Positions 39,118 through 47,072 of a stretch of 64,000 bases of DNA are shown here, piece by piece. The notes beneath the pieces are model-generated. The model saw only the letters and a list, made by a program, of their open reading frames with translations, searched no databases and was not told the DNA's origin. The DNA is from Gottfriedia solisilvae. Lineage in GTDB: Bacteria > Bacillota > Bacilli > Bacillales > Bacillaceae_G. How positions within the stretch are numbered: position 1 is the first letter of the stretch; the number at the start of each line of letters is the position of its first letter. The stretch is from NCBI RefSeq assembly GCF_002128405.1, contig NZ_NETJ01000003.1, positions 496,001 through 560,000 on the forward strand. The letters run 5' to 3'. The translations under genes and the position numbers were made by a program.

Positions 39118-40336
39118 ATTTAGTAATTAATAACTTCGCCATTTCCAGTGCTTTTTCAGGTAAGTTCATTTTTGAATAATAATTAAATAATTCTTTTTCA
39201 GATCGTTGAATTAAAAATGAATATCCATATTTCACATACATAGGTAAAGCTTTTTTTTCTAAGTATTGATGGTATTCTTTTATTTTAGATTTTAATAAAT
39301 ATAAAGTTAGTCTAAATAAATGAATAAATAATAATTCGTTCAGTCGAATTGCGATGACTAAGCCTTCTTCTGCAAGTTTTATTAATACATCAGTTGGTAT
39401 TAGATTTCCGTCAAAAGCACATCGAATATAACTTTCGAAAGAGAGTAGGTAGGTAGCAGATTCTTGATTTTTAAGTGCCATTGATTCTCTATAATATCCA
39501 ATTGCCAGTACATAATTTTTTCTACGGTAATACTCATATGCCAAATTATGCAGTACTTTTGATTTTCGATCTGGCGCATTACATAATTCACAGCTTTTTA
39601 TTAAATTCTTAAAGCGATTAATGATTTCTTCATGATTACAGTCTTCGGTAACTTGGATAATCATAATCATTTCTGCGTCAATTACTCTTAGATAATTGTT
39701 TATATCTTTAAAAAATTTATGCGATTTTTCGGCATAATAATAAGCTAGTACTGGAGAATGAATTGTATGATACGCAATTGCTAAATGATAGTAATATTCA
39801 GGGTTATGATAATCTTCAATTTGAATTTGTTTTAATGTTTGAATGGCCTTATTATGATTTTGTTTAGATAAATAATAGATGCCTAGAACATGTTTAAGAA
39901 GATTGGATTCATAATCTGAAAGTTCGTTTTCTATTTTTTGAATTTTTTTTATGATTTTTTCAGCTTCTCGAGTATGTTTATGAATAAGAAGATATCTAAT
40001 TCTTAGTAGTTCATATAAATGGATATAATCAGAAATCTTGATTAGTTCATCACACTCAAGTTCAAGATTAATTTGTTCAATTTCATTTTGTAACTGCATG
40101 ATAATTGCTTCATGCCATTGTGATAATCTATTTTTTATATTAATTAACTTATTTATTTCATCTTCCATATTTATTCCAAGTCGCTCAGATAATAAAGATA
40201 TGATTTCATTATTACAAGTCGTTCGATTACATTCAATTTTACTGATATGTGTAATCGAACAAATATCTCTTCCAAGTTGTTCTTGGGTCAGTTTTAATTT
40301 TACTCGATAAAATTTTATGATTTTTCCCTCAAACAT
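39116..40336 (-). CDS. XRE-type HTH regulator with TPR repeats
   Basis: 406 aa from ATG 40336 with AAAGGAG 8 nt upstream; a TTG two codons earlier is less likely. The XRE HTH is at about 3-58 (GKIIKFYRVKLKLTQEQLGR, then ITHISKIE). The rest, about 75-400, is helical with tetratricopeptide-like repeats (for example YYLSKQNHNKAIQTLKQI, LAYEYYRRKNYVLAIGYYRE). This architecture is that of the RRNPP group (PlcR, NprR, Rgg), whose TPRs bind a small signalling peptide. No partner peptide gene is seen adjacent. It is convergent with a protease relic and divergent from a LysR gene. A 57-codon copy of its C terminus is at 33531-33704. Confidence 0.88.
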   Translation of the reverse strand: MFEGKIIKFYRVKLKLTQEQLGRDICSITHISKIECNRTTCNNEIISLLSERLGINMEDEINKLINIKNRLSQWHEAIIMQLQNEIEQINLELECDELIKISDYIHLYELLRIRYLLIHKHTREAEKIIKKIQKIENELSDYESNLLKHVLGIYYLSKQNHNKAIQTLKQIQIEDYHNPEYYYHLAIAYHTIHSPVLAYYYAEKSHKFFKDINNYLRVIDAEMIMIIQVTEDCNHEEIINRFKNLIKSCELCNAPDRKSKVLHNLAYEYYRRKNYVLAIGYYRESMALKNQESATYLLSFESYIRCAFDGNLIPTDVLIKLAEEGLVIAIRLNELLFIHLFRLTLYLLKSKIKEYHQYLEKKALPMYVKYGYSFLIQRSEKELFNYYSKMNLPEKALEMAKLLITK

Positions 40337-40745
40337 AACCAATTCTCCTTTCGATGTGCTTTAAATACATTAAGTAGCCTTTATTTAGAATTGCTTATTC
40401 TTTAACGATGATCAGTTATGTTTTTTAGTCACTATGGAAGTATAATAATTTGTAACTAACTTTTAATTAAAATATTACAATTTTCGATAAATTAAGTAAA
40501 TTTAGAAAAAACATAAATGTTGTTAAGTAAAGCTTAACTAGAAAATGGGTAAAAAAAGGTGGGAATTCTTGTTCTAGTTATAATTGCAAATGATGTACAG
40601 GGAGAAAATAACTAAACAATGATAGGTAAGAATGACTAGGCGAGTTTTGTTTAAAATAAGTTTAGATTGAGTTTTTAACTTATCTTACATAAAATCATTA
40701 ATAGACTGCTTTTCAACTAGAATATTTTTAAACTGAGGTGAAATA
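40337..40745. other. Divergent intergenic region with LysR-type operator
   Basis: No gene is seen. It lies between the TPR regulator (minus) and a LysR gene (plus). GTTAAG-TAAAG-CTTAAC at 40522-40538 is the only clear dyad. Confidence 0.5.
40523..40537. promoter_or_regulatory. LysR-type operator candidate, copy 4
   Basis: TTAAG-TAAAG-CTTAA, the same TTAAG-N5-CTTAA pattern as at 3468, 9943 and 11219, 209 bases before the LysR start. It is also 187 bases from the divergent TPR regulator. Confidence 0.55.
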
Positions 40746-41639
40746 ATGAATTTTGAACAAATGGAATATATTGTAAATGTTGCTAATGAAAGATCTATAA
40801 CAAAAGCAGCTGAAAAATTATTTATATCACCTTCAGGAATGAGTCAATCGATCACACAACTTGAAAATGAGCTTGGGATTAAAATCTTTAACAGGTCTAA
40901 ACAAGGGGTTACGCCTACATTTGAGGGAAATATAGTTATTTCAAAAGCAATTGTTTTGCTTAAAACTATTAAAGAAATAAAAAATGATATTAATTATTAT
41001 AAAAATACAAATCAAAACCATATGAAAATATTAACTGCACCAACTTTTTCATATTTACTTCAGGAAACACTTGTAGATTTTAATTCAAAGAACAATGATG
41101 TTACTTTTGAGTTCAAAGAGGACAATCCATCAAATATTATTCAGAATTTCAATAAGGATAATTTTGATTTTGCATTTGTTCCGGCAACAAAAGAAGAATT
41201 AAAAAAAGAAAAAAATATTTGTTATGAGCATATAACTCGGGGTCATTATTGTATTGCAGTTGGAAAAAAGTCACCATTTTATTCTTTAGAATTTGTAACG
41301 CCTAAAGATTTAGCTAATGCTAAAATAGTGATGTATAAAAATTCAGAATATAATAAGTTATTGAAAATTACAAAAATGAATCCCAAAAACGTAGTTCTTA
41401 CATCCAATAGAACAGGTCTTATTTTTCAATTAATTAAAGAAAGCCAGGCAATATTTTATCTTTATAATTTTACAATAAAAAATCGTCCGGTCGTTTTAAA
41501 CGGTGATATTAAAGTCATTCCTTTAAAAGAAGAAGGTTTATTTGAACTTGATTTTTGGTTAATGTATTTGGAAACAAAAGGTTTATCACCTATAGCTAAT
41601 GAATTTATTGAGGAATTTAAAAATCATTTGAATAATTAG
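40746..41639 (+). CDS. LysR family transcriptional regulator
   Basis: 297 aa. The HTH is at residues 1-60 (MEYIVNVANERSITKAAEKL, then SPSGMSQSITQLENELG). It is closely similar to the 9971 protein over the DNA-binding domain, so both may read the same TTAAG-N5-CTTAA site. The effector domain runs from about 90 to the end and is Lys- and Asn-rich. GAGGTGA lies 6 nt before the ATG. It is divergent from the TPR regulator, and its target could be that gene or itself. Effector unknown. A strong terminator follows. Confidence 0.92.
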   Translation: MNFEQMEYIVNVANERSITKAAEKLFISPSGMSQSITQLENELGIKIFNRSKQGVTPTFEGNIVISKAIVLLKTIKEIKNDINYYKNTNQNHMKILTAPTFSYLLQETLVDFNSKNNDVTFEFKEDNPSNIIQNFNKDNFDFAFVPATKEELKKEKNICYEHITRGHYCIAVGKKSPFYSLEFVTPKDLANAKIVMYKNSEYNKLLKITKMNPKNVVLTSNRTGLIFQLIKESQAIFYLYNFTIKNRPVVLNGDIKVIPLKEEGLFELDFWLMYLETKGLSPIANEFIEEFKNHLNN

Positions 41640-41680
41640 TAAATAAGAAGAGTGGTAAGCACAAGCCATAATATAATCCA

Positions 41681-41728
41681 AAAAGGGGATGTCCTAATTA
41701 GTATAAACTGATTTGGACATCCCCTTTT
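41681..41728 (+). terminator. Rho-independent terminator
   Basis: AAAAGGGGATGTCC and GGACATCCCCTTTT, a perfect 14-bp stem with a 20-nt loop. Confidence 0.88.
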
Positions 41729-41905
41729 ATATACAAAAGTAATAATTTATTTTGAGAAACTCTCAGTAAGGTTCATTACTGTAAGGATAGTATGAAATTA
41801 AAATAAAAGAAGACATAAAGCATGCCATCTTTGAATCAGAAAAAAATAGATTAATGAAATTGTGGTATATTTAAATGATACTAGTAAATTTTGAGGTTAA
41901 ATTAA

Positions 41906-42745
41906 ATGGAAAAAATTAAATTAAAGGATATCATACCTTATTTTCTAATGTTCCCAGCTATATTGGTTGGAATTTTAGCAATGATATCAAATGGTGTATC
42001 TTCAAGTGTTTGGATGCAAAATATCATCATCTGGATAGTAGGATCCATTTTAGGCTGTGTTTTTTTAACGAAAACAAAGCATAAACAATACGATAAATTG
42101 ATTGATCGACGACCTATTATCATTATAGCTTTATTGATAGCGCCATTTTGGTTTGATGGCTTTGATGGTATTCATCGATGGATCCAATTTGGACCACTAA
42201 GTTTTTATATAGCAAGTATTGTATTGCCATTATTATTGATTTATTTATGGAAACTGGTAGGGAACAAACAGTATGTTTATGTAATTGGACTAAACTTTAT
42301 TGTTCTAGTCATATTGCTTCTTCAACCTGATGCAGGTCAAGTGACAGCATTCGCATGCGCTACTTCTATACTCCTTTGGCACAAAATGAATAATAAGTTA
42401 CTAGAGTTATTTAACTTAATAATGACAACTACTATTGTTATCCTGTCTTGGATATTTATTGATGATTTAGCACCCGTACCTTATGTAGAGGACATACTAT
42501 TTTTAGTTAAAGACATGGGGGTAACGTGGTTCGTAATCGGTCTAATGTCTCTTATATTGTTATTATTTCCATTCTTCTTTAATGGGAAAAAATCGACTAT
42601 GTCACTTACATTAGGCGTTTATTTTCTAGTGATGATGATTGTAACCTTTTTTGGACATTTTCCAATGCCAATTATGGGATACGGAATATCGCCGCTGATC
42701 GGGTATTTAGTAGCTATTACGTCTCTTAATAAAATTAAGAGATGA
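41906..42745 (+). CDS. Short SEDS-family (FtsW/RodA/SpoVE-like) membrane protein
   Basis: 279 aa with 8-9 hydrophobic segments, against about 370-400 aa and 10 segments in standard SEDS glycosyltransferases. SEDS landmarks are present in order: G-x-HRWIQFG (usual GARRWI), LLQPDAGQV (usual QPDLGT), VEDILF (position of the TDFIF catalytic Asp), and FPMPIMGYGISPLIGY (usual P-x-x-G-x-x-LPF-x-SYGGS). The N-terminal two segments seem shortened. SEDS proteins polymerise peptidoglycan from lipid II with a class B PBP; no PBP gene is nearby. Whether this short form is active is open. TGAGGTTA precedes the ATG. Transcribed alone. Confidence 0.78.
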   Translation: MEKIKLKDIIPYFLMFPAILVGILAMISNGVSSSVWMQNIIIWIVGSILGCVFLTKTKHKQYDKLIDRRPIIIIALLIAPFWFDGFDGIHRWIQFGPLSFYIASIVLPLLLIYLWKLVGNKQYVYVIGLNFIVLVILLLQPDAGQVTAFACATSILLWHKMNNKLLELFNLIMTTTIVILSWIFIDDLAPVPYVEDILFLVKDMGVTWFVIGLMSLILLLFPFFFNGKKSTMSLTLGVYFLVMMIVTFFGHFPMPIMGYGISPLIGYLVAITSLNKIKR

Positions 42746-42872
42746 CATATATTCTTTTTTGTTATCAGATAGTTTCATCATGCACAGTTTCAAATATAGA
42801 AACAGAGTTTTTAAGTGATAAAAGTAAGGGGAATCTATAATTAGTTAACTTACGAGTTAATTAAAGATCAAA

Positions 42873-42896
42873 AGCTGCATAATTGCAGTTTTTTTT
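42873..42896 (+). terminator. Rho-independent terminator
   Basis: CTGCA-TAAT-TGCAG with flanking A and T pairing, followed by a T8 run. Confidence 0.85.
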
Positions 42897-43200
42897 GTTT
42901 TAATAATTGCAATGTAAATAGTAGTCGTCGATATAAATTTGGTGATTTTTCTTTCGATGGTGACATTTTTCATAAAGTAAACGATTGGATTTTCTTCATA
43001 GTAAAAAAGTAAGGAGAAAGGGATACATCGTAATACTTTTTTCCTGATATTCACGAATATATAACTGAATATTCATAATATATTGTAAAAAATATTTTAG
43101 TGTACTATGATTAAATGTAAGCGAATACATATGCCGTTGCTCATTCCTTCCTTTTTCGGATTGAATCCCGCTCGGTATACCTTGTTCGGGAGGAAATGAA
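42897..43200. other. Leader region of the DUF3870 gene
   Basis: No gene is seen. The last 70 bases are GC-richer than the rest and contain the dyad at 43167-43190. Confidence 0.45.
43167..43190 (+). promoter_or_regulatory. Dyad overlapping the DUF3870 ribosome site
   Basis: CCCG-N4-GGTATACC-N4-CGGG. The right arm CGGG is part of the CGGGAGG ribosome site of the 43201 gene, so folding or protein binding could block translation. Confidence 0.5.
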
Positions 43201-43518
43201 GTGTACAGTAAGGATACTATTTACATTATTGGTGATTCAAAGACCGCATCTAATAATCCAATCATGCAGCAATTTAATGCTTTCTTTATTGGATTGGTTG
43301 TTGATCGAACGTCTCATTTAATCGTTGATGCTGATTGTTCAGCTACGATTTCTTTGACTTCATCTTTTGTGAAACAATTATTCGTCGGACATTCAGTATT
43401 AGATCTGGACACTGTCGTCAATGAAATTAATACACGTTACTTTGGTTCGTCACAGAAAGCTTTGATCGTCGCGTTTAAAAATGCACAGATTAAATACAAG
43501 CAAATCATTGAGTCATAA
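43201..43518 (+). CDS. DUF3870 domain-containing protein
   Basis: 105 aa, whole-domain length. The start is GTG 43201, with GGGAGG 7 nt upstream and the invariant-looking IYIIGDSKTASNNPI directly after. Other family marks are FFIGLVVD, IVDADCSATISLTS with one Cys, and RYFGSSQKALIVAFKNAQ near the end. The function of DUF3870 is not known. It has no signal peptide or membrane segment, so it is cytoplasmic. It is monocistronic, with a dyad over its ribosome site and a strong terminator after it. Confidence 0.85.
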   Translation: MYSKDTIYIIGDSKTASNNPIMQQFNAFFIGLVVDRTSHLIVDADCSATISLTSSFVKQLFVGHSVLDLDTVVNEINTRYFGSSQKALIVAFKNAQIKYKQIIES

Positions 43519-43544
43519 TGCTGCTTTATCTATTAGCGTAGATG

Positions 43545-43600
43545 AAATCCAGCTATTAGCAGGGCATGCCCTTTCTAATAGTTGGATTTTCATTTTTTAT
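43545..43600 (+). terminator. Large rho-independent terminator
   Basis: AAATCCAGCTATTAG pairs with CTAATAGTTGGATTT around an inner AGGG/CCCT stem, followed by TCATTTTTT. Confidence 0.85.
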
Positions 43601-43726
43601 AACATAAAGGTGATTATTTATTTTCCTTTATTAGATTGATAGTTTAATAAGTTACATCAGGAATAACTAAGGCTTCACCGAAGATGAACAAGAAGTCTTC
43701 GTTAAAATATGGAGAGGAGCTTTAAC

Positions 43727-44758
43727 ATGAAAAAGACAAAAAAATGGGTATTGAGCTTATGTGTAACAGGTACGTTACTATCAACAATGACATTCCAAGC
43801 ATTTGCAAATTCACCGGAGGAACTTCATCCTGGTGAAACTGCATATGTAGATGTATCAGTTTCAACTCAGTGGACAACGAATGGTAGATTCCAAGTTAGA
43901 GATATTGATGCACCTTCTTTAAGCAATCCAGTTGATCCGTGGAAATGGTCAGCAAATATGCAGGATAGCGAGGTTCGTCGCTGGCTTACAGGTAAACTTG
44001 AAACACAAGCGGTGTATGGATCGAAAGTAGTAATTCTACAGGAAGTTGGTGACTGGGTGCAAGTAGCAGTAGAAGGTCAGCCTACTCCACGAAATCCTTT
44101 AGGATATCCAGGATGGATGCCAAAGAGGCAGTTAACAACGGATGATCGACTAGAAAATTTAAATGATGCGCCATTTATTATGGTATCTAGTCCAACAGCT
44201 TGGTTGTATGACGGAAAAGCATTACAACATAAGTTTATGGAAGTTAGCTTCAATACACGCTTACCTGTCATTAAAGATTTTGGAAATGTCGTTATGGTCG
44301 CAACGCCAGATGATGGAAATAAGTTTATTAATAAAGAAGATGTTGCAATCTATCAAAACGAAAACGAGTTTCCGGAAGCAACTCCTGAAGAATTAATCAA
44401 AACTGCGAAAAAATTCCTTGGCTTACGCTATTTATGGGCAGGTGTTTCAGGTTTTGGATTTGATTGCTCTGGATTCACTTATTCGATTCATAAGGCATAT
44501 GGTATAACGATTCCACGAGACTCAGGCCCACAATCTAAAAACGGTAAAGTAGTTAATAAGGATGAGATTCAACCTGGCGATCTATTATTCTTTGCGTCGA
44601 ATAATGGGACTGGTTCTGTTCATCACGTCTCAATGTATATTGGTGACGGACTAATGATTCATGCGCCTAACGCTTCTAAGAACGTTGAAATTATTCCTTT
44701 AAATACTCCAGGTTATATTGAGGAGTTCTCAGGAGCGCGACGTTACTGGGAACAGTAA
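43727..44758 (+). CDS. Secreted NlpC/P60 (C40) cell-wall endopeptidase with SH3b domains
   Basis: 343 aa from ATG 43727 (GAGAGGAG upstream), giving a clean signal peptide ending near AFA at residue 28. Residues about 45-205 form SH3b-like wall-binding domains, as in YkfC. The NlpC/P60 domain (about 220-343) has catalytic Cys247 (FDCSGF) and His300 (VHHVSMYIG), with a third polar His in MIHAP. YkfC-type enzymes cut the gamma-D-Glu-L-diamino-acid bond in free or wall-bound muropeptides. No Ykf operon partners are adjacent, so it is a stand-alone wall hydrolase or murein-recycling enzyme. A strong terminator follows. Confidence 0.92.
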   Translation: MKKTKKWVLSLCVTGTLLSTMTFQAFANSPEELHPGETAYVDVSVSTQWTTNGRFQVRDIDAPSLSNPVDPWKWSANMQDSEVRRWLTGKLETQAVYGSKVVILQEVGDWVQVAVEGQPTPRNPLGYPGWMPKRQLTTDDRLENLNDAPFIMVSSPTAWLYDGKALQHKFMEVSFNTRLPVIKDFGNVVMVATPDDGNKFINKEDVAIYQNENEFPEATPEELIKTAKKFLGLRYLWAGVSGFGFDCSGFTYSIHKAYGITIPRDSGPQSKNGKVVNKDEIQPGDLLFFASNNGTGSVHHVSMYIGDGLMIHAPNASKNVEIIPLNTPGYIEEFSGARRYWEQ

Positions 44759-44773
44759 TAGAATGTAAGTTAG

Positions 44774-44800
44774 AAAGGCTCTTTTTTAGAGCCTTTTTTT
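44774..44800 (+). terminator. Rho-independent terminator
   Basis: AAAGGCTC and GAGCCTTT with a 7-nt loop, then TTTTG. Confidence 0.88.
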
Positions 44801-45109
44801 GTTTTGAAGAAGGACATGAAAGCTAAAAAAGTAATGTCTAAACTAATTTTAACTAAAACATCAAATAAAAAATTCTACTTTTCGAAGTATTTTTTATATG
44901 GTAGTTGAAAATCAATCTAGATGTTATATAAAAAAACCTCTAAGTAAAAGAAGTTACATCATTTTTAAAGTTTTTTTTAACATTAATGCGTTTTTGAATT
45001 AGAAAGGTATTATCAGATTTATTATTTTAAAAACATAAATTCATTGAATACGTAAACTGAAATTAGGCTCGATTTATACAGTTTTGAAAAGAATTTTTAA
45101 AAAATTACG
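44801..45109. other. AT-rich spacer
   Basis: Nothing beyond AT-rich sequence is seen between the C40 gene terminator and the riboswitch promoter. Confidence 0.5.
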
Positions 45110-45138
45110 TTTACAAATTCAAATTGAAGTAGTATATT
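45110..45138 (+). promoter_or_regulatory. Promoter of the c-di-AMP riboswitch
   Basis: TTTACA, 17 bases, then TATATT, about 30 bases before the riboswitch. Good sigma-A consensus and ideal spacing. Confidence 0.65.
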
Positions 45139-45167
45139 AACCAACATAATAAAAAATTAATGACCTA

Positions 45168-45300
45168 TGATCGCTTAATCTATTTAGAGCGGGGGAACCA
45201 AATTTGTGCAAATGCACTTGGGGTGAATCCTTGAGAAAGGTAGGGCTACTCTATAAAGCCCGAATCCGACAGCTAACCTCGTCAGCGTGTTAAGAGAAGG
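45168..45300 (+). ncRNA. Cyclic di-AMP riboswitch (ydaO-yuaA leader)
   Basis: The conserved ydaO blocks occur in order: CGCTTAAT, GCGGGGGAACCAA, TTGGGGTGAATCC, GGTAGGG, then CCCGAATCCGACAGCTAACC and TCGTCAGCG. The first CGCT can pair with the last AGCG. In this class, c-di-AMP binding promotes the downstream terminator, shutting off K+ uptake or wall hydrolase genes. A good promoter lies upstream and a terminator downstream, but the gene that follows is only a fragment of kimA. Confidence 0.92.
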
Positions 45301-45316
45301 TTCCTATTTGTTCGTT

Positions 45317-45348
45317 AAAAGACACTAGGTATCCTTGTGTCTTTTTTG
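45317..45348 (+). terminator. Riboswitch-controlled terminator
   Basis: AAAAGACAC and GTGTCTTTT with a 10-nt loop and a T-run, 16 bases after the aptamer. Confidence 0.88.
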
Positions 45349-45373
45349 TGTTCAAAAGGATTTTCGACCATAG

Positions 45374-45592
45374 TCACAATATAGATCAGTATTAGAACCT
45401 TTATCAAGGTTTATTAAACTAGTTGAAGCAAAAGAGCCAAGTAATTATATCCAAATTGTCATACCGCAATTTATTCCAAAAAAATGGTGGCATAACCTTT
45501 TACACAATCAAACAGATCTATTACTTCGATTATGGCTAATTAGACAGAAAGAAGTTGTCATTACTACAGTGCCTTATCATTTAAGAAAGTAG
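45374..45592 (+). pseudogene. kimA: C-terminal remnant of KimA-type K+ transporter
   Basis: About 72 codons in one frame: SVLEPLSRFIKLVEAKEPSN, then IQIVIPQFIPKKWWHNLLHN, and TTVPYHLRK before TAG. These match the cytoplasmic C-terminal tail of KimA (YdaO), the c-di-AMP-regulated APC-type potassium importer. All membrane segments, roughly 500 codons, are missing, and there is no start codon or ribosome site. It lies straight after a ydaO riboswitch and terminator, so the transporter gene has been deleted between its leader and its tail. Confidence 0.85.
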
Positions 45593-45597
45593 AGAAA

Positions 45598-45630
45598 AAA
45601 CAGCATGGAGTTTATTCCATGCTGTTTCTA
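45598..45630. terminator. Bidirectional terminator
   Basis: ACAGCATGG and CCATGCTGT with an 8-nt loop, A6 before and TTTCTATTT after. It serves the kimA remnant and the convergent LysR gene. Confidence 0.82.
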
Positions 45631-45684
45631 TTTACTAAAAAATGCAATATCATTTCATTAGCCGTCCAAATTGCTTGTAAAAGA

Positions 45685-46593
45685 CTAATTTATATAATAT
45701 TGCAATTCAGATGTAAGAAATTTGATAAAGTGTTTTTCTATTTTAGTAGGTTGTCTATTCTTTGTGTAAATTAACCCGAGAGAAACATTTATAGGTTCAT
45801 AGTTCAAAATATCAACCTCAATAATTTTCCCTTCTAATAAATAAGTGTTATTTTTTATAGCAAAGTCAGGAGCAAAAGTGATGGCCATGCCTGATGAAAC
45901 TGTTCTTGACAGTTCTTCTGTTTGGTTCGAAGAAAATAATATATTCATTTTTCCAAATGTATTTTGAAAATGATTAGTGAACCATTTTATATAATCCCCG
46001 TTATACAGAACAATATCTTGTTGTAGAAGTTCTTCTGGCGTGATTGTTCTTTTTAAGGCAAACGGTGAATCACTACTTACATAAACCTTCATGGTCCCTT
46101 CGAGAATTTGCTCTAAATGTAAATTCTCTATATTTTTTAATAAATCCTCGTATATACAAATTAAGCCGATTTCAGCTTTATTCTGTTGAATATATTCAAC
46201 AGTCAGTTCAGTAATATTTTCTGACATTTCAACAGTTAAATTAGCGTATAAATTCTTAAATTCCATTAATGGTTTTAGTAAATGAGTCATGAAAGCTGGA
46301 ATAGTAGATACGCGAAGGTTACCAGAATGTATATCTAATATTTTTCTAGCCTCATCAATTAATTCACCATATTTTAACAAAACTTCATTTGCTTTATGAA
46401 TAATGATAGAACCTTCATTTGTTTGTACGACACCAGAGCGAGATCGTTCAAATATTTTAACTCCTAGTTCTTCTTCAATCTTCTTAATATCTTGACTAAC
46501 GCCAGATTGGCTTATATGAAGATTCTGCCCAGCTGTAGAAAATGATCCCGTTTTAGCGACTTCAACAAGTACTTCTAATTTTTGTATGTGCAT
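45685..46593 (-). CDS. LysR family regulator, probable regulator of alkyl-sulfate genes
   Basis: 302 aa. The HTH is at 1-60 (LEVLVEVAKTGSFSTAGQNL, then SQSGVSQDIKKIEEELG), with an effector-binding domain from about 88. AAAGGTGG lies 7 nt before the ATG. It is divergent from the alkyl sulfatase gene across 479 bp, the classical LysR layout, so it probably senses an alkyl sulfate, fatty alcohol or acyl-CoA and switches the 47073-53635 genes. It belongs to the same SGxSQ subgroup as the 9971 and 40746 LysR proteins, but no TTAAG-N5-CTTAA palindrome was found in its upstream region. Confidence 0.92.
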   Translation of the reverse strand: MHIQKLEVLVEVAKTGSFSTAGQNLHISQSGVSQDIKKIEEELGVKIFERSRSGVVQTNEGSIIIHKANEVLLKYGELIDEARKILDIHSGNLRVSTIPAFMTHLLKPLMEFKNLYANLTVEMSENITELTVEYIQQNKAEIGLICIYEDLLKNIENLHLEQILEGTMKVYVSSDSPFALKRTITPEELLQQDIVLYNGDYIKWFTNHFQNTFGKMNILFSSNQTEELSRTVSSGMAITFAPDFAIKNNTYLLEGKIIEVDILNYEPINVSLGLIYTKNRQPTKIEKHFIKFLTSELQYYIN

Positions 46594-47072
46594 ACTGTGA
46601 CCACCTTTTTTACATAAACCCTAAATAAGTAATTAAGTTTAATAATGAAAATCCCTCTAATTTTATGTATTAAAATTTGTGAACAACCTATTACAAATCC
46701 TAATTTTACTTAAGAACTTCTGAGTAATACAATTAACTCAAATAATTCTTAATTTTCAAAAAATAGAAAGGGTGATGTTTTAACTCTGTATTCTTTACAT
46801 TATGTTCTCTCAATTCCCTATGTTTTGCAAGCGTTTTCTTTTTGTTCGCACTATAAATAAAGTTGTTGGAAATATGTAAAATCTAATCATTACAAAAGTT
46901 TTTTCACTATTTTCTTGTTAACGAATATTTTTTTAAAATTGATGCTTTTAAACAGTTAAAGTTAAACAAACTACTAGTAAAGATGTTGAATTTGAGCGGA
47001 ATACAACTATTCACAGAAATCATAAATAGGGTCGTTTTACAGATTTAATTCATTTATAGAGGTGGAAAACAA
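46594..47072. other. Divergent promoter region of LysR and the sulfatase gene
   Basis: No gene is seen. It must hold both promoters and the LysR sites. AT-rich pieces such as TACTTAAGAACTT near 46712 are possible half-sites only. Confidence 0.5.

Noticed and set aside
38640-40745. A signalling-peptide gene for the RRNPP-like regulators
   Set aside because: No short frame with signal peptide and ribosome site was found next to 39116-40336 or 62117-63394.
46700-46730. A fifth TTAAG-N5-CTTAA operator before the 45685 LysR gene
   Set aside because: Only CTTAAG fragments are present and the spacing does not match.
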